Positions 1-7,716 of a stretch of 38,450 bases of DNA are shown piece by piece. Both the position numbers and the translations under genes were made by a program. How positions within the stretch are numbered: the first letter of the stretch is position 1; the number at the start of each line of letters is the position of its first letter. The notes under the pieces are model-generated. The model was not told where the DNA came from. It did no database searches and was given only the letters and a program-made list of their open reading frames with translations. Origin of the DNA: Clostridiales bacterium (GTDB lineage Bacteria; Bacillota; Clostridia; Oscillospirales; CAG-272); contig JAAYQM010000043.1 of NCBI GenBank assembly GCA_012519315.1, forward strand, positions 1 through 38,450. Direction: 5' to 3'.

Positions 1-1
1 T

Positions 2-637
2 ATTTATACCAACTTTAAATCGGCTGCCGATTATCTTATAATGATGCAGCTTTTGCGACTGTTTTTGATAATATATTCGGTGGTAACCGGCATTGAGAGC
101 GTTACGGCAACCGGAATATTAGTCAGCGGTCTTATCTTCGATTATGCAGTGGTAATGGTTTTTGCCTTCGAGAAACCGTTGTATAAGCCTTCGGTGAAAA
201 AAGGGGAGCAGACCCCGCAAGAGCAAAGGAAGCTTTCTTCTGTTACATTATCGGTGGTTCTGATAGCGCTTTTGTGGTCTGTTATCGTTATCGCATTGCC
301 TCTTGCCTTTAGGGGGACAGAGATTTTTTCAAGCGATAGGGAGGTAGAGTCATACGCGTTTGTTGCCCTGCTTTTTGCACAGCTTTTGCTTGTCTTTGTC
401 AATAGGACGGGGTGGCGGGATGCGGATTCCCGGCTGCAAATCAGCCCGATGCTGATAGGATATTGCGGAGCGATAATCGCATTTATAGCTTGTGCCGTTT
501 TGGTACCGTCCTTTGGAATGCTTTTCGGGGTGTTTGAGCTAGGGGCGGTGTCCTTTATCCTTGCCCTTTGCCCGTCGATTGTGATGATTGCTGCCTTTAT
601 GATCGACCGGAGGCTGCGTAGAGGCGGCAAGCAATAA
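2..637 (+). CDS. P-type cation-transporting ATPase, C-terminal part (5' end outside window)
   Basis: The frame of the listed 198-aa ORF stays open back to base 2, so the ATG at 41 is internal and the gene begins upstream of the window. The visible 211 residues match the C-terminal membrane part of P2-type ATPases: an IYTNFKSAADYL segment like the start of M5 (family IYxNIRKxxxYLL), then FDYAVVMVFAFEKP, which aligns with the M6 motif (family VTDGLPALALGFEPP), then four more hydrophobic segments and a basic end RRLRRGG. A stretch YAFVALLFAQLLLVF matches the conserved C-terminal FTTLVLAQLFHVF region. The substrate cannot be assigned: usual calcium-site residues of M5/M6 are mostly changed, although the M6 Asp is kept. 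Family assignment is from motif alignment by eye. Stop is TAA, followed by a terminator shared with rpsT. Confidence 0.75.
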   Translation: MYTNFKSAADYLIMMQLLRLFLIIYSVVTGIESVTATGILVSGLIFDYAVVMVFAFEKPLYKPSVKKGEQTPQEQRKLSSVTLSVVLIALLWSVIVIALPLAFRGTEIFSSDREVESYAFVALLFAQLLLVFVNRTGWRDADSRLQISPMLIGYCGAIIAFIACAVLVPSFGMLFGVFELGAVSFILALCPSIVMIAAFMIDRRLRRGGKQ

Positions 638-650
638 AGAAAAAAGAAAA

Positions 651-678
651 GGGCTGTTTCGCCTTAGCGAAACAGCCC
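651..678. terminator. Bidirectional Rho-independent terminator between the ATPase gene and rpsT
   Basis: A perfect 12-bp stem (GGGCTGTTTCGC / GCGAAACAGCCC) has a CTTA loop. It is followed by five T on the plus strand and preceded by an A-rich run, which gives a U-run on the minus strand. It lies between two convergent genes and can serve both. Confidence 0.93.
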
Positions 679-692
679 TTTTTGGTGCGGGT

Positions 693-959
693 TTAGGAGT
701 TGAGACTGTTGAGCTTTGTTGTAAAGCTGCTTTTTTTGCGTGCAGCGTTGTTTTTATGAAGAATACCGCGGCTGACAGCTTGGTCAACTTTTTTGGTTGC
801 TTCTTTGTAAGCGATTTCGGCAGCAGTCTTGTCGCCTGAAGCAAGGGTGGCATAAAACTTCTTGATAGCGGTGCAAAGCTGGGACTTAAAGATCTTATTC
901 TTAAGCGTTTTTGCTTTAATAATCTTTACACGCTTTTTTGCTGATTTAATATTTGGCAA
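693..959 (-). CDS. rpsT: 30S ribosomal protein S20
   Basis: Primary 16S rRNA-binding protein of the small subunit. The 88-aa, Lys/Arg-rich sequence begins PNIKSAKKRV and contains the family-typical AIKKFYATLASGD and GILHKNNAARKKS stretches; length is normal for S20. The initiation codon is TTG, chosen because a full-length Shine-Dalgarno AAGGAGGTGA lies just upstream and the mature N-terminus PNIKSAKKR is exactly placed. The gene is monocistronic, with its own promoter, a stem-loop leader and a terminator. Stop TAA. Confidence 0.97.
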   Translation of the reverse strand: MPNIKSAKKRVKIIKAKTLKNKIFKSQLCTAIKKFYATLASGDKTAAEIAYKEATKKVDQAVSRGILHKNNAARKKSSFTTKLNSLNS

Positions 960-994
960 AAAATCACCTCCTTGAACGAAATTATGACAAAGTA

Positions 995-1018
995 CCGATA
1001 ACTGAGAGGGGGTATCGG
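995..1018 (-). promoter_or_regulatory. Stem-loop in the rpsT leader
   Basis: CCGATA pairs with TATCGG across a 12-nt loop, in the 5' leader between the rpsT promoter and the ribosome binding site. Its position would suit regulation of S20 synthesis, but no known motif is recognised. Confidence 0.4.
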
Positions 1019-1044
1019 CACAATATTCTCATTTACATTTATAT

Positions 1045-1073
1045 ATCTTACCACATGGCCTGTCTAAATTCAA
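1045..1073 (-). promoter_or_regulatory. Predicted sigma-A promoter of rpsT
   Basis: On the minus strand TTGAAT is separated by 17 bp from TAAGAT. The implied leader of roughly 80 nt contains the stem-loop and the strong ribosome binding site. Confidence 0.65.
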
Positions 1074-1185
1074 GTGTTTTTCATAAAATCATGCAAAAAA
1101 TTGCACATTTAAGAAACTGCCTGAAATTTACGCTTGTCGGGAAAGCTCATAATGAATAAGGGCGGTTAATAAGGACAGAATATGA

Positions 1186-1464
1186 ATGGATGTATTCCAC
1201 GAAAAAACAAAGAAGGAAAATCAGCATACCTCTATTCAGGCAGGTTGCGATTGTAATCAGAAGATGAAGAAAAAGCGCACAAATGAAAATATGCCCCTCG
1301 GGCTTGCCATGGCACTTGCCCAAAATCCGAGCGCTATGGAGAAATACTCAACACTTGATGCAAAAAACAAAGAAAATCTCTTGTCACAAGCCAAAAATAT
1401 CACCTCAAAGGACGAGATGCAGTCCCTTGTCAATTCCATCGCCAATAGTCAAATACAATCCTGA
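1186..1464 (+). CDS. Small conserved hypothetical protein of clostridial type
   Basis: A 92-aa soluble protein. The second half (PLGLAMALAQNPSAMEKY, then KNITSKDEMQSLVNSI) resembles small clostridial proteins that share a PLGLxMALAQN start and an 'I.SK.EM..LV' end; function is unknown. The first 26 residues contain CDCNQK, and an internal ATG at 1264 gives a shorter product starting MKKKRTNEN. The upstream start is preferred because AAGGA lies 10 nt before it; 1264 has no clear ribosome binding site. The gene converges on the cysteine desulfurase gene, with 8 bp between stop codons. Stop TGA. Confidence 0.65.
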   Translation: MDVFHEKTKKENQHTSIQAGCDCNQKMKKKRTNENMPLGLAMALAQNPSAMEKYSTLDAKNKENLLSQAKNITSKDEMQSLVNSIANSQIQS

Positions 1465-1472
1465 AGCCCGGC

Positions 1473-2645
1473 TTATATACGAATCAGGGAGGCGACCCCC
1501 TCGGCAAGGGCCTGTGTAAAGATGGTGATATCCTCCTCGGTATTGTCGGGGGAGAGGCTGATCCTCAGGGAGGTATCGGCCTCTTTTTTTGTTGCGCCAA
1601 AGGCGAGAAGGGCGCGACTTCGATCCTTTGAGCGGGAGGAGCATGCCGACCCGCTGGAAACATAAATACCCCTTGCCGATAAAAAATGCAGCATTATTTC
1701 GCTTCGGATACTTGGCAGGGTGATATTAATGATGTTTGGGATATAGGCTTCGGGACGCTTGATTCTGATTTCGGCAAGGCGGGGATCGCTTGCAATTTTC
1801 TCGAGCAAAAGCTCCCGAAGATGCTCGGTTTTTTCTATGTGGCTCTTTAAATTTTCCTTCCCATACTTTGCGGCGGCTCCAAAGCCGGCTATGGCAAGGG
1901 TGTTTTCCGTTCCGGAACGCAGCCCGTGCTCCTGCCCGCCGCCATAGATCAGGGGAACAATTTTCTTGGCTGTCAGAATCTCCGGGGCAACATAGAGGGC
2001 GCCGACGCCCTTAGGACCGCCGATTTTGTGTGCGTTTATTGTAACGAGATCCGCAGAGAGGGATTGAGGTGAGAAGCTCAGCTTTAAAAAGCCTTGAACC
2101 GCATCGCAGTGGATAATCGTGTCGGGATAGCGTTTTTTGACCTCGGAAAAGATATGGGGGAGGTCATAAAGAGCGCCTGTTTCGTTATTGACCAGCATAA
2201 TGCTGACAAGTATTGTCTCAGGGGTGAGAGCGTCGAAAAAGGAGTCTGTGTCAATGCGTCCTTTTTCGGTTTTGATACGTATAATCTCAAAGCCGTTTCC
2301 CTCAAGAAAGCGCAGAGGCTCTTCCACCGAGGGATGCTCCCCATCGGTGGAGATAATCCGCGGCTTGAATTTATAATCCTTTGCGCGGGCTGATCCCAAA
2401 AGGGCAAGATTGTTTGCCTCTGTTCCGCTTCCGCAGAAAACCAGCTGCTTTGGAGAGGCGCCCGGACAGCCTAACGCCTCGAGAATCTCTCGTCTGGCGC
2501 CGGAAAGAATCCGCTCGGCCTCAAGCCCGGCACTGTGAAGGGAGGAGGGGTTGCCGTAGGTGTCCATGAGATTGCGCATCCTCTCGGCGGCAGGGGCGCA
2601 AAGGGGGGTTGTTGCGCTGTTATCAAGATAAATATGTGTTTTCAT
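1473..2645 (-). CDS. Cysteine desulfurase (NifS/IscS family, class V aminotransferase fold)
   Basis: PLP enzyme that removes sulfur from L-cysteine as an enzyme persulfide, for Fe-S clusters, tRNA thiolation or cofactors. The 390-aa sequence starts IYLDNSATTPL as in NifS/IscS. It has the GSGTEANNLA phosphate-binding stretch, His at about 104 (DGEHPSV), the PLP lysine at about 207 (NAHKIGGPKG), RSGTEN near 243, and the catalytic cysteine at about 335 in SGSACSS. It is the last gene of the murD operon. The start lies 2 nt after the stop of the lipoprotein gene with only a weak ribosome binding site, suggesting translational coupling. No scaffold or thiI gene is adjacent, so the sulfur acceptor is unknown. 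Stop TAA. Confidence 0.95.
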   Translation of the reverse strand: MKTHIYLDNSATTPLCAPAAERMRNLMDTYGNPSSLHSAGLEAERILSGARREILEALGCPGASPKQLVFCGSGTEANNLALLGSARAKDYKFKPRIISTDGEHPSVEEPLRFLEGNGFEIIRIKTEKGRIDTDSFFDALTPETILVSIMLVNNETGALYDLPHIFSEVKKRYPDTIIHCDAVQGFLKLSFSPQSLSADLVTINAHKIGGPKGVGALYVAPEILTAKKIVPLIYGGGQEHGLRSGTENTLAIAGFGAAAKYGKENLKSHIEKTEHLRELLLEKIASDPRLAEIRIKRPEAYIPNIINITLPSIRSEIMLHFLSARGIYVSSGSACSSRSKDRSRALLAFGATKKEADTSLRISLSPDNTEEDITIFTQALAEGVASLIRI

Positions 2646-2647
2646 CT

Positions 2648-3172
2648 TTAATTAAATTCAAAATTTTCTATGATTTTTTTGACATCCTCAATGTGCTTGT
2701 CGTATTTGTCCTCGGTGGCGGTATAGGTGAAGATATAAGCGTCGGTGCCGTGTATGGCGATAACCTGTTGAAATTTATATTTTGTCTCCATCATAGTTGC
2801 CGTAAATACATGAGACTCGGCATGCTTGCCGCCGAAAAGAAGATTGGCTGTCTCAAGCTCCTCAAGATCGGGAAAGGTTTGTGTGTACTGCTCCTTGTAG
2901 CTGTCCCAGTATTCGGTGGGGGTGATGTTGGCGGAATTGAGACTGGAAACAACAAGGGAGATGTTGGAGGTATCGATACTTGAATGATAGGCAGAGGTAA
3001 CGCCGGTGGACATATCCACAATCCAATTCTTTGGAACATAGAGTCGATAATCGACAATATCATTTGATGCAAGCTTCATGCCCTCCGGCACAGTAGGATC
3101 CGACTTTGAACAGGAGATGAGAGTTGCGAAAAGCAGAAGGGCAAGAATCAGAGCGAAAAACTTTCTTGTCAT
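2648..3172 (-). CDS. Putative lipoprotein, PsbP/DUF1795-like
   Basis: A 174-aa protein with a lipoprotein signal: basic start MTRKFF, hydrophobic run, and lipobox LISC at about residues 18-21, so it should be anchored on the outer face of the membrane. The rest is one soluble domain with YRLYVPKNWIVD near the start, FPDLEELE in the middle, and a helical end (YDKHIEDVKKIIENF). This pattern resembles PsbP/DUF1795-like secreted domains; the match is weak and function is unknown. AAAAGGA precedes the ATG at good spacing. It lies between the methionine gamma-lyase-like gene (54 bp) and the cysteine desulfurase gene (2 bp) in the murD operon. Confidence 0.75.
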   Translation of the reverse strand: MTRKFFALILALLLFATLISCSKSDPTVPEGMKLASNDIVDYRLYVPKNWIVDMSTGVTSAYHSSIDTSNISLVVSSLNSANITPTEYWDSYKEQYTQTFPDLEELETANLLFGGKHAESHVFTATMMETKYKFQQVIAIHGTDAYIFTYTATEDKYDKHIEDVKKIIENFEFN

Positions 3173-3226
3173 GGCAGTATTCCTTTTTATTAAATATATT
3201 TATTGTATTCCTGTTTTGGATAAGTG

Positions 3227-4495
3227 TCAGGTAAAGGAGGGATCAAGCAGAGCGCGGGCCGCCTCAAGGATTCCGAGCTTCCCGCTTTCATAGGTCAGCC
3301 CCCCCTGAAAAAAGGCAATGTAGGGCTCACGCAGCGGTCCGTCGGCTGAGAGTTCAATCGATGCGCCTTGTACAAAGGTGCCGGCGGCCATGATGACCTT
3401 TGATGAATAGCCCGGCATTTCCCACGGTTCGGGGCTGAGATGGGCATCAACCGGAGAGCCTGCCTGTATGCCGCGGCAGAATTTTATCAGCTTTTCGGCG
3501 CTTCCCAGCTTTACAGCCTGGATGATATCCCCTCGTACCGTGTTGTAATTCGGCTCGGTGCCGTATCCGAGGGCATCGAATATGTAGGCTGCAAAATGAG
3601 CTGTCTTCAGTGCCTGTGCCACTGTGTGGGGTGCATAAAAAAAGCCCCGGAACATATTTTTGTTTTGCCCCATGGTGGCGCCAACCTCGGCGCCGACGCC
3701 GGGGCAGGTCAAGCGATAGGAAATCTGCTCAACGGCACGGGCATCACCGGCGATATAGCCGCCGCTTTCGGCAAGACCGCCGCCGGGATTTTTAATCAAC
3801 GAACCGACAATGATGTCGGCGCCCACGTGGGTGGGCTCTCTTTCCTCTACAAATTCGCCGTAGCAATTGTCTACCAGGACATAGGCATCGGAATTACGTC
3901 GAACCACGTCGCAAAGCGCCCCGATCTGTTCAACGCTTAAGGTGGGGCGGTCGAGATAGCCCTTTGAACGCTGGACATAAACGACCTTAACCCGCTTTCC
4001 GAGTCGTTGGAGGGTCTTAGCTGCCGCTGCGCAGTCGATCTGTCCTTCTGACAGCTCAATCTGCATATATTCAATGCCGAAATCAGCAAGGGAACCGTCC
4101 CCGGTTTTGCCCGATATACCGATGGTGGACTCAAGGGTATCGTAGGGTGCGCCTGTCACCGATAAAAGGATATCCCCCGGTCGCAGTATGCCGAAAAGGG
4201 CGATAGCTATGGCATGGGTCCCGCTGACGATATTATGGCGCACAAGGGCTGCCTTGGCACCGAAAACGCGGGCGTATATTTTATCTAAGGTGTCCCTCCC
4301 TCGGTCGTCATAGCCGTATCCGCTGCTCGCCGCAAACATGGTATCCGAAACACGCATCTCACGAAAGGCGTCCATGACCCGCTTTGTGTTGTTGTATGCG
4401 ATGGCATCGATTCGCTCAAAATGGGGGCGAAGGGCGATCTCGGCTTCATTGGAGAGGGAATATAGTTTTTCATCGATTGTCATTGTTTTTTCCAT
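3227..4495 (-). CDS. Methionine gamma-lyase / aluminium-resistance family PLP enzyme
   Basis: Fold-type I PLP protein of the family annotated as 'aluminium resistance protein' or 'methionine gamma-lyase family' (Cys/Met metabolism PLP group). The 422-aa protein shows the family signatures SSGYGYDDRGRDTLDKIYA near 57-75, a VSGTHAIAIAL stretch near 90-100, LVDNCYGEF near 207-215, and the likely PLP lysine at about 235 in GSLIKNPGGG. The true substrate is not established for most members. The listed start (MEKTM) lacks a good ribosome binding site; the second ATG (MTIDEK, at 4483) is preceded by GGA 8 nt upstream and may be the real start. Operon neighbours include three aminopeptidases and a cysteine desulfurase, which fits sulfur amino-acid breakdown (inference). 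Stop TGA. Confidence 0.9.
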   Translation of the reverse strand: MEKTMTIDEKLYSLSNEAEIALRPHFERIDAIAYNNTKRVMDAFREMRVSDTMFAASSGYGYDDRGRDTLDKIYARVFGAKAALVRHNIVSGTHAIAIALFGILRPGDILLSVTGAPYDTLESTIGISGKTGDGSLADFGIEYMQIELSEGQIDCAAAAKTLQRLGKRVKVVYVQRSKGYLDRPTLSVEQIGALCDVVRRNSDAYVLVDNCYGEFVEEREPTHVGADIIVGSLIKNPGGGLAESGGYIAGDARAVEQISYRLTCPGVGAEVGATMGQNKNMFRGFFYAPHTVAQALKTAHFAAYIFDALGYGTEPNYNTVRGDIIQAVKLGSAEKLIKFCRGIQAGSPVDAHLSPEPWEMPGYSSKVIMAAGTFVQGASIELSADGPLREPYIAFFQGGLTYESGKLGILEAARALLDPSFT

Positions 4496-4525
4496 TCTTT
4501 TTTGTTTTATGCGTTTTTTGATGTT

Positions 4526-5524
4526 TTAATCAAGCCCGTTGGCAAGGAGTGCTAACGTCAGCGCCGAACAGGCCTTTGCGTCCTTTATATCGAGCAGCTC
4601 CACGCCGGAGTGTATATATCTTGTCGGAACCGAGAGCGCACCGGCAACGGCGCCGTTCCCTGCCACCTGCATTGAGGAGGTGTCGGTTCCGCCGGCGGTC
4701 AAAATTTCATTTTGGAAGGGGATTTTATTTTCCTTTGCGGTTTTTTGCATCAGAGAAACCAAGCGATTATCACAGATAACCGAGGCATCCTTTATCTTAA
4801 TGGCGGCGCCCTCTCCTACCTTGATTGCCATTGGGTCGGCGCCCGGCATATCACCGGTAGAGGTCACATCATAGGCGATGGCATAATCGGGAGCGATGGT
4901 GAAGGCAGCCGTTTTTGAACCGCGGCAGCCCACTTCTTCCTGAACGGTAAAGACGAAGTACACATCGTCCGGACACGATTTCAGCTTTTTTGCAATGTCA
5001 ATTAAAATAGCACAGCCAATCCGATCGTCAAAAGGGCGACCGGCGATTCGCTCGCCGCAGAGCCGTATCAGCGATGGAGAAAGACTGAAGCAATCGCCGA
5101 TTTTAACCCGACGTTCCGCTTCCTTTTTGTTCCTAGCGCCGATGTCCACATAAAACTTTGTAGCCTTATAATCTGCCGGGGCAACCGATTTGTCCGGGAT
5201 AAGAACACCCTTTATGCCCTGTTCAAACACCACCTCCGAATATGCGGCAGCATTAAAGTTGATCCCCCCGATGGTGCCAAAGCGAATAAGACCGCTGTCC
5301 TCAATAAAGGTGGTCATAAATCCGATCTCGTCCATATGGGCGGCCAGCATGACTTTTTTTGGTTTTTCTGCGGTTCCGCGCTTGAAAGCGATCAGGTTGC
5401 CGAGAGTGTCCCTTTCAATCCTATCGCAATAGTCGGCGAGCAGAGTCTTGATAAACTCGGCAAGATTATGCTCTCGTCCGGAAACGCCTGATATTTTGAT
5501 AAGCTTCTTTAAAGTGTTTAACAT
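4526..5524 (-). CDS. M42 family metallo-aminopeptidase (paralogue 1)
   Basis: Cytosolic two-metal aminopeptidase of the M42 family (tetrahedral aminopeptidase, often misannotated as endoglucanase M). The 332-aa protein has the ordered metal and catalytic motifs: AAHMDEIGFM (His63, Asp65), GRPFDDRIG (Asp166/167), VQEEVGCRGS (Glu196/197), a YDVTSTGD Asp at about 219, and the C-terminal metal His in PTRYIHSGVE. All expected ligands are present, so it should be active. It follows paralogue 2 by 57 bp in the murD operon. The start has no strong Shine-Dalgarno. Specific substrate not predictable. Stop TAA. Confidence 0.94.
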   Translation of the reverse strand: MLNTLKKLIKISGVSGREHNLAEFIKTLLADYCDRIERDTLGNLIAFKRGTAEKPKKVMLAAHMDEIGFMTTFIEDSGLIRFGTIGGINFNAAAYSEVVFEQGIKGVLIPDKSVAPADYKATKFYVDIGARNKKEAERRVKIGDCFSLSPSLIRLCGERIAGRPFDDRIGCAILIDIAKKLKSCPDDVYFVFTVQEEVGCRGSKTAAFTIAPDYAIAYDVTSTGDMPGADPMAIKVGEGAAIKIKDASVICDNRLVSLMQKTAKENKIPFQNEILTAGGTDTSSMQVAGNGAVAGALSVPTRYIHSGVELLDIKDAKACSALTLALLANGLD

Positions 5525-5581
5525 AATAAGAACCGCGGCCGATGCACAGAATCAAGTGTCGGCCTATCCTTGTGTTTTATA

Positions 5582-6652
5582 TTAAAACGGCATTTTTGCA
5601 ATGAGTGCCTGAGTGAGCTGTCTCATGGTGCGATAATCGTTTATATCCGCCACGCAACAGGAGGAATGAAGGTACCTTGTGGGGGCTGAGAGGGCGATGG
5701 TTTTTATGCCGCTTTTTGACTTGTGGATATGCGCCCCGTCGTTCCCCCCTGAGATATATTGTTTGATTTGGCATTTAATATTCATTTCTTTCGCACATTT
5801 CAGCGCAAAATCAAAAAAATCTCTGTGATAGATGGTGCCATTGTCGATCAGCGAGAGGGCGCCGCCCTCCCCCAGCCTTGCCACACGTTTGCTTTCGGGT
5901 ACACCGTCAATATCAGCAACGGCGGTTGACTCAAGGACGATGCAATAATCGGGGGAGATGGCGTAAGCCGCCGTCACAGCGCCAGACAGACCGACCTCCT
6001 CCCGCACGGTGAATGCAAAATACAGATCAAGATTATCCGGCAGGTTTTCATCGTAAATCTCACGCATAACCTCGATAAGCAGGGCACAGCCCATACGGTC
6101 GTCAAGAGCCTTACCCTTGATGCGTTGAAGATTTTCGCCGAAAATGACAAATTCGGAATCAAAGGTGGCATAATCGCCCGGTGAGCAAAGGGTTGCCGCT
6201 TCTTCACGGGTGCTTGCGCCGATATCGATATACATTTTCTCTATCGGGGTGACCTCTTTCCGCTCTTCTTTTTTTTGGAGATGAATCGGCTTTGCCGCAA
6301 TAATTCCCGGAATAATGCGGCTGCTATTCAGAATATGAACCCTGCGTCCGCAGAGGACACGGGGATCCATGCCGCCGACGGTGTTAAATTTCAGCGTTCC
6401 GTCATCCTCAATATAGCTGATCATAAAGCCGACCTCGTCCATATGGGCTGCCAGCATAAGCTTTTGCCGCTGAGAGCCTTTGCCACGGATGACAGCGATG
6501 ATATTTCCTAGCTTATCGGTGGTCACTTCATCGCAAAAGCCGCTGATTTGAGAGAGAATAAGACCGGCTACGCTGTCCTCACAGCCGGAAGGACCAAAGG
6601 TGTTTGACAGTTTTTCGATCAAATTAAGATCATGAAAATGCTCGGTATTCAT
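5582..6652 (-). CDS. M42 family metallo-aminopeptidase (paralogue 2)
   Basis: Second M42 peptidase, 356 aa. Motifs: AAHMDEVGFM (His70, Asp72), KALDDRMGCA, VREEVGLSGA, a VLESTAVAD segment, and PTRYLHSSCC with the last metal His. Its ATG directly abuts the TAA of paralogue 3 (TAAATG), and its ribosome binding site GGAGGTG lies inside the end of that gene, indicating translational coupling. It differs clearly from paralogue 1 outside the motifs and has a longer insertion after the first motif (KEERKEVTPIEKMYIDIG region), so the duplication is not recent. Where most M42 enzymes have Asp in the fourth motif, this protein reads LEST; the Glu may serve as ligand. Confidence 0.94.
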   Translation of the reverse strand: MNTEHFHDLNLIEKLSNTFGPSGCEDSVAGLILSQISGFCDEVTTDKLGNIIAVIRGKGSQRQKLMLAAHMDEVGFMISYIEDDGTLKFNTVGGMDPRVLCGRRVHILNSSRIIPGIIAAKPIHLQKKEERKEVTPIEKMYIDIGASTREEAATLCSPGDYATFDSEFVIFGENLQRIKGKALDDRMGCALLIEVMREIYDENLPDNLDLYFAFTVREEVGLSGAVTAAYAISPDYCIVLESTAVADIDGVPESKRVARLGEGGALSLIDNGTIYHRDFFDFALKCAKEMNIKCQIKQYISGGNDGAHIHKSKSGIKTIALSAPTRYLHSSCCVADINDYRTMRQLTQALIAKMPF

Positions 6653-7684
6653 TTATTTTGGCACCTCCGACGTTAGAATTTCCCGGAGCAGTCGGGCTGT
6701 TTTTTCGATATCGTCGAGAGAAACCGCCTCGGTATAGGTATGCATACCCTTGAGGGGAACGCTGACAACCGCGGTTGGTACGCCGCAGCGGGAAAGGGCG
6801 ATAACATCGGCGTTGGTGCCGGTTGATACCGTTTCTACAACGGTTTGATATGGAATTTCAGCCCTTTTTGCCCTATCGATAATATGATGAGTCAGTGCCC
6901 GGTCGGTGACCGCCGAGAGAGAGACTGAGGGACCGGCGCCCGGCTTGACTGTTCTGTGCTTTGGAGCGTCCGGTGCCGCTGCAAGGTTTACGTCAAGGAC
7001 AATCGCATAATCGGGGTCGATATGATAGGCGCCTACCTTGCCGCCTACAAGGCCGATCTCCTCTCGGGTTGACAGGTTTAAGCAAATATTATACCTTAGG
7101 CTGTCCGCATTAAGCGGCGCGATAGCCGAAACGGCGGCGGCGACACAGGCCTTGTTATCCAGACCCTTGCCTACAAGGTAGCCTCCCTCAAGCTCAGATA
7201 TGCGGGGGTAAAAGCTGACCGGCGTCCCGATGGAGACGATTTTTGACAGAGTTTCCTTTGTGTAGCCTGTGTCTATGAGAAGCTCGGAGACCTTTGGCAG
7301 CTTTTTTGATGCCTTGGGGTCCTTGAGATGGGGCGGGGTGGAATCCACAACCCCGAAAAGCATCTCCTTGCCGTAGATGGTAACCTCGGCGGCGGGCATG
7401 ATGCGGGTGTCCAGACCGCCGACATTTGTGACCGAAAGAAAGCCGTTATCCTTAATATCGGTTACCAGCATGCCAATTTCGTCATAATGGGTGTCAATCA
7501 GCATAAGGGGAGCGTCTTCATTATTTGCTTTTTTTATAAAAATAAAGTTGCCGACGGCATCCTCCCGATATGCGTCAAAATACGGTGAGATCAGGGAGAG
7601 GAGGCGGTCTTTGTCATACCTCTCAAATCCTGAGACGGACATCAGGGAGGAAAGGGAGGAGAGCATCTCCTTTATATTTATCAT
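6653..7684 (-). CDS. M42 family metallo-aminopeptidase (paralogue 3, divergent)
   Basis: Third M42 peptidase, 343 aa, the most divergent of the three. Motifs: DTHYDEIGML (His66, Asp68), GKGLDNKACV where DN replaces the usual DDR, STREEIGLVGG, VLDVNLAAAPD, and VPLKGMHTYTE for the last His. Metal ligands appear kept, but the DR-to-DN change and the altered C-terminal loop suggest a different substrate range. It starts 32 bp after murD, with AAAGGA before the ATG, and its stop codon touches the start of paralogue 2. Stop TAA. Confidence 0.92.
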   Translation of the reverse strand: MINIKEMLSSLSSLMSVSGFERYDKDRLLSLISPYFDAYREDAVGNFIFIKKANNEDAPLMLIDTHYDEIGMLVTDIKDNGFLSVTNVGGLDTRIMPAAEVTIYGKEMLFGVVDSTPPHLKDPKASKKLPKVSELLIDTGYTKETLSKIVSIGTPVSFYPRISELEGGYLVGKGLDNKACVAAAVSAIAPLNADSLRYNICLNLSTREEIGLVGGKVGAYHIDPDYAIVLDVNLAAAPDAPKHRTVKPGAGPSVSLSAVTDRALTHHIIDRAKRAEIPYQTVVETVSTGTNADVIALSRCGVPTAVVSVPLKGMHTYTEAVSLDDIEKTARLLREILTSEVPK

Positions 7685-7716
7685 AGTGGTTTTATCCTTT
7701 GTTGAGAATAAAGTAT

